Positions 51,091 through 60,584 of a DNA stretch of 64,000 nucleotides are shown piece after piece. The notes below the pieces were generated by a model. That model was not told where the DNA came from and ran no database searches. It was given only the letters and a program-made list of their open reading frames with translations. Position 1 is the stretch's first letter. Every line of letters begins with the position of its first letter. The translations under genes were made by a program, and so were the position numbers. The DNA comes from Streptomyces rishiriensis (GTDB lineage: Bacteria > Actinomycetota > Actinomycetes > Streptomycetales > Streptomycetaceae), in NCBI RefSeq assembly GCF_030815485.1, contig NZ_JAUSWV010000002.1:5766001-5830000 (forward strand), in the 5' to 3' direction.

Positions 51091-52067
51091 CAGCTCCTCG
51101 TCCAGTCGTCGCCCCACTGAGGTCCGGGCTGCTCGAGCTGCTCGGGCGGTCCGGGGGGCGTGTCCGTGTGCGCGTGGTACTCCACCGACTCCGCGGTGAG
51201 CTGCATGAACGCCTCCTCCAGGGAGGCGCGCTGGGGGCTCAGCTCGTGCAGCACGATCTGGTGCTGCGCGGCCAGTTCCCCGATGTGCTCGGACTTGCCG
51301 CCGTCGACCTCCAGCACGCCGCTGCCGGTCTCGACGACCAGGATCCCGGCGCCGTGCAGCACATCGAGCAGCCGCTCCCGCTGGGGGGTGCGGATGCGGA
51401 CGTACGAGCGCGAGTTCTGCGCGATGAAGTCGGCCATCGAGGTGTCGGCGAGCAGCCTGCCCTGCCCGATGACCACGAGGTGATCGGCGGTCAGCGCCAT
51501 CTCGCTCATGAGGTGGGAGGAGACGAACACGGTCCGCCCCTGCGCGGCGAGGGACTTCATCAGATTGCGGATCCAGTGGATGCCCTCCGGGTCCAGGCCG
51601 TTGACCGGCTCGTCGAACATCAGGATCCGGGGGTCGCCGAGGAGCGCGCCCGCGATGCCCAGCCGCTGCCCCATGCCCAGCGAGAACCCCTTGGCCTTCT
51701 TCCCCGCCACGGAGGTGAGGCCGACGGTGTCCAGCACCTCGTGCACCCGGCTCCTCGGGATGCCGTTGCTCTGCGCCAGGCACAGCAGATGGTTGAAGGC
51801 GCTGCGGCCGCCGTGCATGGCCTTGGCGTCCAGCAGGGCGCCGATGTACGTGAGAGGGTCCTTCAGCCGGTCGTAGTGCTGCCCGTCGATCCGCACGTCC
51901 CCGGCGGTCGGCCGGTCGAGGCCCAGCAGCATCCGCATGGTGGTGGACTTGCCGGCGCCGTTCGGGCCGAGGAAGCCCGTGACGATGCCCGGTCTGACGG
52001 TGAAGGTGAGGTTGTTCACCGCGACCTTCTCGCCGTATCGCTTCGTCAGGCCCGACAGCTCGATCAT
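51090..52067 (-). CDS. ABC transporter ATP-binding protein
   Basis: The product is 325 aa. Walker A FLGPNGAGKSTTM, signature FSLGMGQRLGIAGALL, Walker B ILMFDEPVNGLDPEG, H-loop FVSSHLMSEM. It is very close to the ATPase at 48899-50206 over the nucleotide-binding domain but has only a short Pro/Gln/Glu-rich tail (about 25 residues). A TAGCGT box exactly 6 bases before ATG 52067 suggests a leaderless mRNA. Confidence 0.94.
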   Translation of the reverse strand: MIELSGLTKRYGEKVAVNNLTFTVRPGIVTGFLGPNGAGKSTTMRMLLGLDRPTAGDVRIDGQHYDRLKDPLTYIGALLDAKAMHGGRSAFNHLLCLAQSNGIPRSRVHEVLDTVGLTSVAGKKAKGFSLGMGQRLGIAGALLGDPRILMFDEPVNGLDPEGIHWIRNLMKSLAAQGRTVFVSSHLMSEMALTADHLVVIGQGRLLADTSMADFIAQNSRSYVRIRTPQRERLLDVLHGAGILVVETGSGVLEVDGGKSEHIGELAAQHQIVLHELSPQRASLEEAFMQLTAESVEYHAHTDTPPGPPEQLEQPGPQWGDDWTRS

Positions 52068-52073
52068 GCGGCC

Positions 52074-52079
52074 ACGCTA
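52074..52079 (-). promoter_or_regulatory. Putative -10 box for a leaderless ABC ATPase gene
   Basis: TAGCGT, then GGCCGC, then ATG 52067, the same layout as at the adenosyltransferase gene. Confidence 0.5.
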
Positions 52080-52089
52080 AAGCGCGACA

Positions 52090-52121
52090 AAGCCCTCTGC
52101 CACCGGAGTGGCGGAGGGCTT
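52090..52121 (-). terminator. Hairpin terminator of filP
   Basis: AAGCCCTCTGCCAC (52090-52103) pairs with GTGGCGGAGGGCTT (52108-52121), one wobble pair and a CGGA tetraloop, 30 bases after the filP stop. Confidence 0.85.
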
Positions 52122-52151
52122 CGCGATGTTCGGTCGCCGTACCGGTGGGCG

Positions 52152-53090
52152 TTACCGGGACTGCTGCGCCGGGACCCCGCGGGAGATCGGCTCGTCGTCG
52201 GTGGACGGCGTGCCGGCCGCGGCCACCGCGGCGCCGGTCAGCGTGGCGAGCATCTCGCGGACGTTCGTCAGCTGGGCGTTGATCGAGTCGCGGCGGTTGG
52301 TGAGGGCCGCCAGCTCGCGCTCGGACTCGGAACGGATGCGGTCCGCCTTGGCATTGGCGTCGGCCACGATGTCCTCGGCCTGGCGCTGCGCCGTCTCGAC
52401 GGTCTGACGGGCCCGGCGCTCGGCGTCGGTGCGCAGCTTCTCGGCCTCGAGGCGCAGCTGCTCCGCGCGGTGCTCGATCTCCGCGAGACGCTTCTCCGCC
52501 TTCTGCTGACGGGACGCCAGGTCGCGCTCCGACTGCTCGCGGCGCTTGGCGAGGTTGGTCTCGAAGTCGGCGGCGGCCTGCGCGGCCTTGGCGCGGGTCT
52601 CCTCGAAGAGGGCGTCCGCCTCCTCACGCTTCGACTGCGCGTCCTTCTGCGCCTCGGAACGCAGCTGCGACGCGTCGCTCTTGGCCTTCTCGACGATCCG
52701 GACGCCCTCGTCCTCGGACTTGGCCTTGCGCTCCGCAGCGAACGATTCTGCGTCGTTGCGCACCTGCTGGGCCGCCGACTCGGCGAGCTCACGGTGCTGC
52801 TCGGCCGCGCGACGGGCCTCCTCGCGCAGGTCCTTGGCCTCTTCCTCGGCGAGGCGGAGGATCTTCTCGACACGCGCGCCGAGACCGGCGTACGACGGCT
52901 CCGCGTCGCTTACCTGAGCCTGGGCGTTCTGCGTCTCGAGGTGGAGCTCCTCGATGCGCTTTTCCAGAGCAGTGATACGGGCCAGAGCGCTGTCACGGTC
53001 GGAGACGAGCTTCGAGATGCGTTCGTCCACCTGAGCGCGGTCGTACCCACGCCGCACAAGCTCGAAGCCGTAGGGGGAAGTGTCGCTCAT
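52152..53090 (-). CDS. filP: Filament-forming coiled-coil protein FilP
   Basis: The product is 312 aa. The N-terminus (SDTSPYGFELVRRGYDRAQV) is the short conserved head and the rest (residues about 15-290) is almost wholly coiled coil, rich in Ala/Glu/Arg/Lys. Size, composition and the position next to scy match FilP, the intermediate-filament-like Streptomyces protein that gives hyphae stiffness and works with DivIVA and Scy at tips. GGGGTT lies just before the ATG. A candidate promoter (TAGGAT) is seen upstream. Confidence 0.93.
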   Translation of the reverse strand: MSDTSPYGFELVRRGYDRAQVDERISKLVSDRDSALARITALEKRIEELHLETQNAQAQVSDAEPSYAGLGARVEKILRLAEEEAKDLREEARRAAEQHRELAESAAQQVRNDAESFAAERKAKSEDEGVRIVEKAKSDASQLRSEAQKDAQSKREEADALFEETRAKAAQAAADFETNLAKRREQSERDLASRQQKAEKRLAEIEHRAEQLRLEAEKLRTDAERRARQTVETAQRQAEDIVADANAKADRIRSESERELAALTNRRDSINAQLTNVREMLATLTGAAVAAAGTPSTDDEPISRGVPAQQSR

Positions 53091-53130
53091 GGGGTTCCTG
53101 TCGAATGAGACCGGTGAGGTGATAGGGGGA

Positions 53131-53158
53131 ATCCTAGGGGCCTGAACGGTGTGTCATC
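53131..53158 (-). promoter_or_regulatory. Candidate filP promoter
   Basis: On the minus strand GATGAC (53158-53153) and TAGGAT (53136-53131) are spaced 16 bases, about 40 bases before the filP ATG. The -10 is good, the -35 weak. Confidence 0.4.
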
Positions 53159-53273
53159 GAGCGTATACGTGTTTGATCTGGAGAATGACACCCCTTTTGG
53201 GTGGCTGAGCGGCAGAGCGCTTGCCAAAGGTGCGGTCAAAGGCCTCAGACTTTAACGCAATTCACACATTCCG

Positions 53274-56200
53274 CTAGCCGTCCGACGCCTTCCCACCCGA
53301 TCGGGGCGCCCCGATGACGGCACCCGCCTTGACGCCCCCGTCCTTGCCGCCGGTCGGCACCTCGAAGGACTCCAAGGCCTCCAGCACGTCCTGGACGCGG
53401 GAGATCTCGGCGTTGATGTCCTCACGCCGGCGCACCAGGACCTCCAGCTCGCGCTTGCCCTCCTCGACCGTGCGGCGTGCCTCGCGGATCGCCTCGGCCT
53501 TGAGCTCCTCGGCCTCGCGCACGAGCGTCGCCTTCTTCTGCTCGGCCTCCTTGAGCAGGCCCTCGGCCTTCTTCACGGCGGCGATGCGGACCTTGCCCGC
53601 CTCGGAGTTGGCGTCCGACACCAGCTCCTTCGCCTTCGCCTGCGCCTTGGCGAGCTGCTCCTCGGACGCCTTGATGAGCGCGTCGCAGCGGTCGCCGGTC
53701 GACTTCATCGTCTCGGCGGCCTCGCGGCGGGCCCGCTCGTGCAGCCCCTCGATCTCGCTCGTGATGCGGTCGCGCAGCTCCTCCGCCCGCTCCCTTATCG
53801 CGGTCGCGTCCCGGCGGGCGCCGACCAGCAGTTCGTCGGCGTCCGTACGGGCCTTCTCCACTCGGGAGTTGCCCTCGACCGTCGCCTCGGACACCAGCCG
53901 CTCGGCCTCGTTGCGGGCCGCGCCGACCATCGAGTCGGCCTGCGCCTCCGCGTCCGCCGTGACCTGCTGCGCCTGCTGCTGCGCCTCCGTGAGGAGCTTG
54001 TCCGCCTCGGCCGCGGTCTCCGTGATGAGCGTGTCGACCTGCTCGGCCGCCTCGGAGCGCCGCTTGTTGGCCTCCTTGCGGGCCTCGTCCAGCGTCGAGT
54101 CGGCCTCCTCGCGGGCGACGCTCATCAGACGGTCGGCCTCCGCGGCCGCCTCCCTCCTGACGCGCTCGGACTCGCTGCGGATCCGCTCGGCGTGCTGCTG
54201 AGCGGAACCGACCGTCTCGGCGGCCTCGGCGCGCAGCCGCTCCGCGTCCCCGGCGGCGTCCGCGATGAGCTTCTCCGCCTTGGCGACGGACTCGGCCCGC
54301 AGCCGGTCGGCCTCCGCGATCGTCTCGGACTGGAGGCGCTCGGCCTCCGCGATGGTCTCCGTCTGGAGCCGCTCCGCCTCGTTGCGGGCCTCGGTGATGA
54401 GGGTGTCCGCCTGCGTCGCCGCGTCCGAGCGGATGCGGTTGGCGTCGTCCCGGGCGTCCGCCCGGGTGCGCGAGGCGTCCTGGTCGGCCTGGGCGATGGC
54501 GTCCGAGGCCTCGGTGCGGACCCGCTGGGCGTGCGCGGACGCCTCCGAGCGCAGCCGCTCCGCCTCCGCGATCGCCTCGCCGACGGTCTGCTCGGCCAGC
54601 GCCTGCGCGGCCTCCGAGGCCTCGCTCGCCTCGCGCCGGACCCGGTTCGCGTCCTCGGCCGCCCGCTCCTGCACCGCGTAGGCGTCGGAGCGGACCCGGT
54701 CCGCCTCCTCCTCGGCCTCGCGCCGGGTACGTTCCGCCGCGTGCTCGGCGGCGGAACGCAGCCCGTTGATCTCGTCCTGCGCCTGCTCGTGCAGCCCGGC
54801 GACGGACTCCCGCACCTGCTGCGCGTGCTGCTCGGCCGCCGACACCATCTCGCCTGCGCGCCGGTCGGCCTCCTCGACCAGCCGGACGGCCTCGGTCTGC
54901 GCCTCCTCCACGCGCTTGCGCGCCGAGGCCAGCAGTTCCTCGCTCTGCCGACGGACCTGCTCGCGCTCCTGGTCGGCCTCCTGGCGGGCGGAACCGAGGA
55001 GCTCCTCGGCCTCGCGGCGGCGCCGCAGCGCCTCCTCCTGGGCGGCGGCCAGCGTCTCGGACGCCTCGGTGGCCAGCCGCTCGGCGGCGGCCTGCGCCTC
55101 CGCGCGCACCCGGTCGGCGGTGTCCTGCGCCTCCGACTTCAGCCGCTCCGCCTCGGCGGCGGCCTCGGAACGCAGCCGTACGGCGACGGCCTCGCCCTCG
55201 GCGCGCGAGGCGGACGCGTCGGCGGCGGCCTCGTCGCGCAGCCGGTCCGCCTCCGCGGCGGCCTGCTGCTGGAGCGTGCGGATGCGCTCCGCAGCCTCCG
55301 AGCGCAGCCGGTCGGTCTCCTCGCCGGCCTCGCGGCGGATCCGCGCGGCCTCCTCCCGGGCGTCGGTCAGCGCCTGCTCGGCGGAGGCGAGCCGGGACTC
55401 CGCCTCGGTGTGCAGCCGGGTCAGCTCCTCGGCCGCCTCGGCCTGCCGGGACTCGATCCCGCGTTCGGTCTCCTCGCGCAGCTCGCGCGCGGCCTCCTCG
55501 GCGTTCGAGGTGATGGTCTCGGCCAGCTCCACCGCCTCGTCGCGCTGGCGCTCGGCCTCCGCGCGGGTGCGCTCCAGGGTCTCCTCGGCCTGCCGGCGCA
55601 GCGTGGTGGCGCGCTCGATGGCCTCGGTACGCACCTTCTCGCTGTCCGAGGTGGCCTTCTGGCGCAGCTCGTCCGCGTCGGCCTTCGCCTTGGAGAGCAG
55701 TTCCTCGGCGGTCCTGGCCGCCTCCTCGATCTGCTGGACGGCCTCCCTGCGGGCCTCCGCGCGGATCTTCTCGCCCTCGGCGACCGCGTCGGCGCGCAGC
55801 TGCTCGGCCTCGCCGCGCAGCCGCCGGGCCTCCTCCTGGAGCTCGACCGTCTTGGCGCGGTACTCCTTGGTGTCGTCCTTCGCCGAGCCCTTGAGCTGTT
55901 CGGCGATGTCGTGCGCCTCGGCACGCAGCCGGTCAGCCTCGGTCTCCGCCTCGCGGCGGATCCGCTCGGCCTCCTCGGCGGCGGCCTTGGTGGTGTTCTG
56001 CGCGTCCTCCTGCGCCTTGTTCAGGACGTCCTCGGCGGTCTTCGCCGCCTTCGACAGCTGGGTCGCGCTCTCCTCGGCGGTGAGCGTGCGGGCCTTCTCG
56101 GCGGCCTCCGCGACGATCTTCTCGGCCTCGGCACGGGCGTCGGCGACGGCCTGCTCGGCGTCCGCCTTGGTGGCCTCGGCCTCCTTGGTGGCCTCGCTGA

Positions 56201-57155
56201 CCAGCCGGGCGACCTGCTCCTTCGCCGTACGGGTGCGCTGCTCCTTGGCCGCCTCGGCGCCGGCGAGCGCCTTCTCGGCGGCGGCCTTCGCCTCCGCGAG
56301 CACCTTGTCGGCCTCGGCCTGCGCCTTGCGCAGCGCCTCTTCGGCCTCCGACATGCGCTGCTCGGCGGCGCGGCTGAGCTCCCCGGCCTGCCGGCGGGCC
56401 GCGTCGGACTCCGTGGCGGTGGAGGTGCGCAGCTGCTCGGCGTGGTCGCTGGCCTCCTGGGCCTGGCTGGAGGCGGCGTTCAGCAGCCGTTCGGCGTCCG
56501 TGCGGGCCCGCAGCAGCAGCTGCTCGGCCTCGGCGCGGGTGGCCTCGGCGTCGGCCTGAAGCCGCTGGCGGGCCTCCGCGGCCACCCGTTCGGCCTCGGC
56601 GCGGGCGGCCGCCAGAGCCTGCTCGGCCTCGGCCCGCGACTCGTCGAGCAGCCGGCGCGCCTGAGCCTCGGTGCGGGCCCGCAGCTGCTCGGCCCACGCC
56701 ACGTTCTCGTTGACGTGCGACTCGACGTTCTGCCGGCGTTCCGCCAGCTCCTGGTCGAGCTGCTGGCGGCGGGCCACCGCCTCCTGGTGCAGCTCCGCCT
56801 GGAGCCGGGCCGCCTGTTCGGCGTGCTCCTGGAGGATTCGCTGCGTCTGCGCCCGGGCCTGGCTCAGCTCCCGTTCGGCGTCCTGCCGCAACTGGTCGGC
56901 CTGCATCTGCGCGTTACGCAGCATCTGCTCGGCCTGGTACCCGATATCGCCGCCGTCGAAGGCGGGCCGGGACATGATGGTGCGCCGCGCCTCGTGCAAC
57001 TTGGCGCGCAGCACCTCGACCTGGTAGCCGAGGTCCTCGGCATGCTGGATCGCCTTTTCCCGCTCGGTCTTCAGCCGCTTCATCTCGGCTTCGAACCGAG
57101 TCAGGTGGTCGACGTCAGCCGCCGGTTCCCGCTCCTGGCTCTCGTAGCCCCGCAC
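53274..57155 (-). CDS. scy: Very long coiled-coil polarity protein Scy
   Basis: The product is 1293 aa. A short head (VDHLTRFEAEMKRLKTERE and a GGDIGYQAEQMLRNA segment, about residues 1-80) precedes more than 1150 residues of nearly uninterrupted coiled coil with Ala, Glu and Arg repeating. Characteristic blocks such as EAERLRSEA and RREAEEEADRVRSDA recur. The last part is SRVQDVLEALESFEVP. Scy is the Streptomyces polarity scaffold at hyphal tips, built from a 51-residue coiled-coil repeat, and recruits DivIVA and FilP. The length is close to that of known Scy (about 1300). The strongly periodic codon pattern leaves a long open frame on the other strand that is not a gene. Confidence 0.95.
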   Translation of the reverse strand: MRGYESQEREPAADVDHLTRFEAEMKRLKTEREKAIQHAEDLGYQVEVLRAKLHEARRTIMSRPAFDGGDIGYQAEQMLRNAQMQADQLRQDAERELSQARAQTQRILQEHAEQAARLQAELHQEAVARRQQLDQELAERRQNVESHVNENVAWAEQLRARTEAQARRLLDESRAEAEQALAAARAEAERVAAEARQRLQADAEATRAEAEQLLLRARTDAERLLNAASSQAQEASDHAEQLRTSTATESDAARRQAGELSRAAEQRMSEAEEALRKAQAEADKVLAEAKAAAEKALAGAEAAKEQRTRTAKEQVARLVSEATKEAEATKADAEQAVADARAEAEKIVAEAAEKARTLTAEESATQLSKAAKTAEDVLNKAQEDAQNTTKAAAEEAERIRREAETEADRLRAEAHDIAEQLKGSAKDDTKEYRAKTVELQEEARRLRGEAEQLRADAVAEGEKIRAEARREAVQQIEEAARTAEELLSKAKADADELRQKATSDSEKVRTEAIERATTLRRQAEETLERTRAEAERQRDEAVELAETITSNAEEAARELREETERGIESRQAEAAEELTRLHTEAESRLASAEQALTDAREEAARIRREAGEETDRLRSEAAERIRTLQQQAAAEADRLRDEAAADASASRAEGEAVAVRLRSEAAAEAERLKSEAQDTADRVRAEAQAAAERLATEASETLAAAQEEALRRRREAEELLGSARQEADQEREQVRRQSEELLASARKRVEEAQTEAVRLVEEADRRAGEMVSAAEQHAQQVRESVAGLHEQAQDEINGLRSAAEHAAERTRREAEEEADRVRSDAYAVQERAAEDANRVRREASEASEAAQALAEQTVGEAIAEAERLRSEASAHAQRVRTEASDAIAQADQDASRTRADARDDANRIRSDAATQADTLITEARNEAERLQTETIAEAERLQSETIAEADRLRAESVAKAEKLIADAAGDAERLRAEAAETVGSAQQHAERIRSESERVRREAAAEADRLMSVAREEADSTLDEARKEANKRRSEAAEQVDTLITETAAEADKLLTEAQQQAQQVTADAEAQADSMVGAARNEAERLVSEATVEGNSRVEKARTDADELLVGARRDATAIRERAEELRDRITSEIEGLHERARREAAETMKSTGDRCDALIKASEEQLAKAQAKAKELVSDANSEAGKVRIAAVKKAEGLLKEAEQKKATLVREAEELKAEAIREARRTVEEGKRELEVLVRRREDINAEISRVQDVLEALESFEVPTGGKDGGVKAGAVIGAPRSGGKASDG

Positions 57156-57387
57156 TGCGCGGTCCCATCCGTCCCTGGTCGCAAGCTTCCCGAACGAGCT
57201 CCGTCCATCCGCCGGACGGGGCTCCCGGGGAATGGTGTCAGATCAACGACGGAGCATGGGCTGCTGCCCCGACGCTCGTCCCCCGAAACCCGGACCCCGG
57301 CTGCGTCCCGCCGCCGTACGGCAGGACCGGGTCGCCCCGGTGTGAGCGGCGACCGCCCCCAACCCTACCGGCCCATATGTACGAGGG

Positions 57388-57828
57388 TCAGTGCTCAGGT
57401 GACTCAACAGGCGCCGAAGTGACCAGTTCTGTCAGTACTCCATGGCAATCCTTTGGGTGCAGGAAGGTGATTCGTGACCCCATGGAGCCGCCTCGCGGCT
57501 CTTCGTACAGAACGCGTACGCCCTTGGAGCGGATGTCCGTGGCCTCCTGGTCGACGTCTGCCGTACCGAAAGCGATGTGGTGGACGCCCTCGCCGTTCTT
57601 GTCGAGCCACTTGGCGACGGTGGAATCCGGCCGGGTCGGCTCCAGGAGCTGGAGGTACGAGGCGCCGCCGTCGGACGTATCGTTGATCTTGAGCATGGCC
57701 TCGCGCACGCCCTGCTCCTCGTTGACCTCGGCGTGGAACACCTCGAAGCCGTACGTGGAACGGTAGAACTCGACGGTTGCGTCGAGGTCGTGGCAGGCGA
57801 TCCCGATGTGGTCGATTCGCGTCAGCAT
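57388..57828 (-). CDS. mce: Methylmalonyl-CoA epimerase
   Basis: The product is 146 aa, of the vicinal-oxygen-chelate (glyoxalase) fold. Metal ligands are the His in RIDHIGIACHDLDATVEFY, the His in GVHHIAFGTADVD and a Glu near the middle (HAEVNEEQGVREAMLKI region). It interconverts (R)- and (S)-methylmalonyl-CoA. It is divergent from the thiolase gene at 57980, with about 150 bases between, and two genes away from meaB. Confidence 0.95.
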   Translation of the reverse strand: MLTRIDHIGIACHDLDATVEFYRSTYGFEVFHAEVNEEQGVREAMLKINDTSDGGASYLQLLEPTRPDSTVAKWLDKNGEGVHHIAFGTADVDQEATDIRSKGVRVLYEEPRGGSMGSRITFLHPKDCHGVLTELVTSAPVESPEH

Positions 57829-57979
57829 GTTGTTAGTGGAGCGCGGCCGTCATGGTTACGCAACGTGCGCGCGATCACACTGACGGCCCGATGACGGCAC
57901 GGAGTGCCACTCAGTACATTCGAAGTAAACCCTCGTTCACTCCTCGGCCCGTGCAGGCCGGTAAGGGGAATCGCAGCTC

Positions 57980-59191
57980 ATGACTGACTCGACTGGTTCC
58001 AACGGCACGACCTCGGTGATCGTCGCGGGCGCACGGACGCCCATGGGACGACTGCTGGGCTCCCTGAAGTCCTTCTCCGGAGCCGACCTCGGCGGCTTCG
58101 CGATCAAGGCCGCCCTCGACCGTGCGGGGATCGGTGGCGACCAGGTGCAGTACGTGATCATGGGGCAGGTGCTCCAGGCCGGGGCAGGGCAGATCCCGGC
58201 CCGTCAGGCCGCGGTCAAGGCCGGCATCCCCATGAACGTCCCGGCGCTCACGATCAACAAGGTGTGTCTGTCCGGACTCGACGCGATCGCGCTGGCCGAC
58301 CAGCTGATCCGCGCGGGTGAGTTCGACATCGTGGTGGCCGGCGGCCAGGAGTCCATGACCAACGCCCCGCACCTGCTGCCGAAGTCCCGCGAGGGCTTCA
58401 AGTACGGCGCGATCGAGATGCTCGACGCGATGGCGTACGACGGTCTGACCGACGCCTTCGAGAACATCGCCATGGGCGAGTCCACGGAGAAGCACAACAA
58501 GCGGCTCGGGATCGCGCGTCCCGAGCAGGACGAGATCGCCGCGCTGAGCCATCAGAGGGCCGCCGCCGCGCAGAAGAACGGCATCTTCGAGGCGGAGATC
58601 ACCCCGGTCGAGATCCCGCAGCGCAAGGGTGAGCCGGTCGTCTTCAGCAAGGACGAGGGCATCCGCGCCGACACCACCGCGGAGTCCCTGGGCAAGCTCC
58701 GTCCGGCGTTCACCAAGGACGGCACGATCACCGCGGGCACCTCCTCGCAGATCTCCGACGGCGCGGCGGCCGTGGTCGTGATGAGCAAGGCCAAGGCCGA
58801 GCAGCTGGGCCTGTCGTGGATCGCCGAGATCGGCGCCCACGGCAACGTGGCCGGGCCGGACAACTCGCTCCAGTCCCAGCCCTCCAACGCCATCCTGCAC
58901 GCCCTGAAGAAGGACGGCCTGGAGGTCTCCGACCTCGACCTGGTCGAGATCAACGAGGCCTTCGCCGCCGTCGCGGTGCAGTCAATGAAGGACCTCGGCG
59001 TCTCCACGGAAAAGGTGAACGTCAACGGCGGTGCGATCGCCCTGGGCCACCCGATCGGCATGTCCGGCGCCCGCCTCGTCCTGCACCTGGCCCTGGAGCT
59101 CAAGCGCCGGGGCGGCGGTGTCGGCGCGGCCGCGCTGTGCGGCGGCGGCGGTCAGGGCGACGCGCTGATCGTGCGGGTACCCAAGGCCTGA
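57980..59191 (+). CDS. Acetyl-CoA C-acetyltransferase (thiolase)
   Basis: The product is 403 aa. The catalytic Cys is in NKVCLSGLDAIALADQLI, the second motif is NVNGGAIALGHPIGMSGARL with the catalytic His, and the C-terminal Cys lies in GVGAAALCGGGGQGDAL. It condenses or cleaves acetoacetyl-CoA. GGGGAA lies upstream of the ATG. It may be cotranscribed with meaB (53 bases apart). Confidence 0.95.
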   Translation: MTDSTGSNGTTSVIVAGARTPMGRLLGSLKSFSGADLGGFAIKAALDRAGIGGDQVQYVIMGQVLQAGAGQIPARQAAVKAGIPMNVPALTINKVCLSGLDAIALADQLIRAGEFDIVVAGGQESMTNAPHLLPKSREGFKYGAIEMLDAMAYDGLTDAFENIAMGESTEKHNKRLGIARPEQDEIAALSHQRAAAAQKNGIFEAEITPVEIPQRKGEPVVFSKDEGIRADTTAESLGKLRPAFTKDGTITAGTSSQISDGAAAVVVMSKAKAEQLGLSWIAEIGAHGNVAGPDNSLQSQPSNAILHALKKDGLEVSDLDLVEINEAFAAVAVQSMKDLGVSTEKVNVNGGAIALGHPIGMSGARLVLHLALELKRRGGGVGAAALCGGGGQGDALIVRVPKA

Positions 59192-59244
59192 ACCCCTCGC
59201 GCCTCGTGCATGTCTCACCCCGAACGGATCTGAACGGAGCTGTG

Positions 59245-60201
59245 ATGCAGGACGTCTCCTCGCTGGTCGCCCAGGCCAGAGAAGGCCGGCCGCGGGCCGT
59301 GGCCCGGCTGATCTCCCTGGTGGAGGGGGCGTCCCCGCAGCTCAGGGAGGTCATGGAGGCGCTGGCCCCGCTCACGGGCAACGCGTATGTGGTGGGCCTG
59401 ACCGGTTCACCGGGCGTGGGCAAGTCCACGTCCACGTCCGCGCTGGTCACCGCCTACCGCAAGCAGGGCCGGCGGGTCGGGGTGCTGGCGGTCGACCCGT
59501 CCTCGCCGTTCTCCGGCGGGGCCCTGCTCGGCGACCGCGTCCGGATGTCGGAGCACGCCTCCGACCCCGGCGTCTACATCCGCTCGATGGCCACCCGCGG
59601 CCACCTGGGCGGTCTCGCCTGGTCGGCCCCGCAGGCGATCCGGGTGCTGGACGCGGCCGGCTGCGACGTGATCCTGGTCGAGACGGTCGGCGTCGGTCAG
59701 TCGGAGGTCGAGATCGCGTCGCAGGCGGACACCAGTGTCGTCCTGCTGGCGCCGGGCATGGGCGACGGCATCCAGGCCGCCAAGGCCGGGATCCTGGAGA
59801 TCGGTGACGTCTACGTCGTCAACAAGGCCGACCGGGACGGCGCCGACGCCACCGCCCGTGAGCTGAACCACATGCTCGGCCTCGGCGAGGCACGCGGCCC
59901 CGGGGACTGGCGCCCGCCGATCGTGAAGACCGTCGCCGCCCGTGCCGAGGGCGTCGACGAGGTCGTCGAGGCGCTGGAGAAGCACCGGGCGTGGATGGAG
60001 GAGCACGGCGTCCTCGCGGAGCGGCGCCGCTCCCGCGCGGCCCGCGAGGTCGAGACGATCGCCGTCACGGCCCTGCGTGAACGCATCGGGGACCTGCACG
60101 GCGACCGCCGGCTGAGCACGCTCGCCGAGCGCATCGTCGCCGGCGAACTGGACCCCTACCGGGCGGCGGACGAACTGGTGGCGGGGCTCACCCAGGGCTG
60201 A
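59245..60201 (+). CDS. meaB: Methylmalonyl-CoA mutase-associated GTPase MeaB
   Basis: The product is 318 aa from ATG 59245 with CGGAGC upstream. The G1 loop is VVGLTGSPGVGKSTSTSAL, G2/G3-type segments are VLAVDPSSPFSGGALLGD and VILVETVGVGQSEVEI, and the base-recognition motif is VVNKADRDGAD. MeaB protects and reloads the B12 cofactor of methylmalonyl-CoA mutase. The epimerase gene is close by; the mutase itself is not in this window. Confidence 0.96.
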   Translation: MQDVSSLVAQAREGRPRAVARLISLVEGASPQLREVMEALAPLTGNAYVVGLTGSPGVGKSTSTSALVTAYRKQGRRVGVLAVDPSSPFSGGALLGDRVRMSEHASDPGVYIRSMATRGHLGGLAWSAPQAIRVLDAAGCDVILVETVGVGQSEVEIASQADTSVVLLAPGMGDGIQAAKAGILEIGDVYVVNKADRDGADATARELNHMLGLGEARGPGDWRPPIVKTVAARAEGVDEVVEALEKHRAWMEEHGVLAERRRSRAAREVETIAVTALRERIGDLHGDRRLSTLAERIVAGELDPYRAADELVAGLTQG

Positions 60202-60247
60202 CGCGCGGCCGACGCGGAGAAGGCGGGGCGCCGGCCCGGCGGTCACC

Positions 60248-60345
60248 GGCGTGCGTCGCGCGACGCGGCCGGGCACCGCACCCCTCGCAACCGGCGTGCG
60301 TTGCGCGGCCGGGCAACGCACCCGCCGCTCGCAAGCGGCGTGCGT
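60248..60345. repeat. Degenerate 45-bp tandem repeats
   Basis: GGCGTGCGT occurs at 60248, 60293 and 60337, each the start of a degenerate unit of about 45 bases (GGCGTGCGT..GCG..GGCCGGGCA.CGCACCC..). The third unit is partial. Confidence 0.7.
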
Positions 60346-60440
60346 TCGCCGAGCCGGCGTCGCGTGAGCCCGACGGTGAGGGCGACGGCGACACCGGCAG
60401 CGCCCGCACGATCGGGGCCTGCACGGCCACCTCGGCGGGG

Positions 60441-60508
60441 GCAGCCGTCCGGCCGTGCACTCCGTTCGGTGCGGGCAGCCGTCCTGCCGCACGCCCCGCT
60501 CGGTGCGT
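60441..60508. repeat. Two degenerate 34-bp tandem repeats
   Basis: GCAGCCGTCC at 60441 and at 60475 begin two degenerate 34-base units ending TTCGGTGCGG and CTCGGTGCGT. Confidence 0.7.
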
Positions 60509-60584
60509 GACCCCCGTCCGACCCCGGGACGCGCCGACGAGCTGTCCACCGAAAATCCCCTCGTCGGCCCCGTGTCCGTGCTGA

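Noticed and set aside
53739..57422. Long open frame (about 1227 codons) on the plus strand opposite scy
   Set aside because: It is the mirror of the Ala/Glu/Arg codon pattern of the coiled coil; the translation is Leu/Gly/Arg-rich with no domain, while scy on the minus strand is clear.
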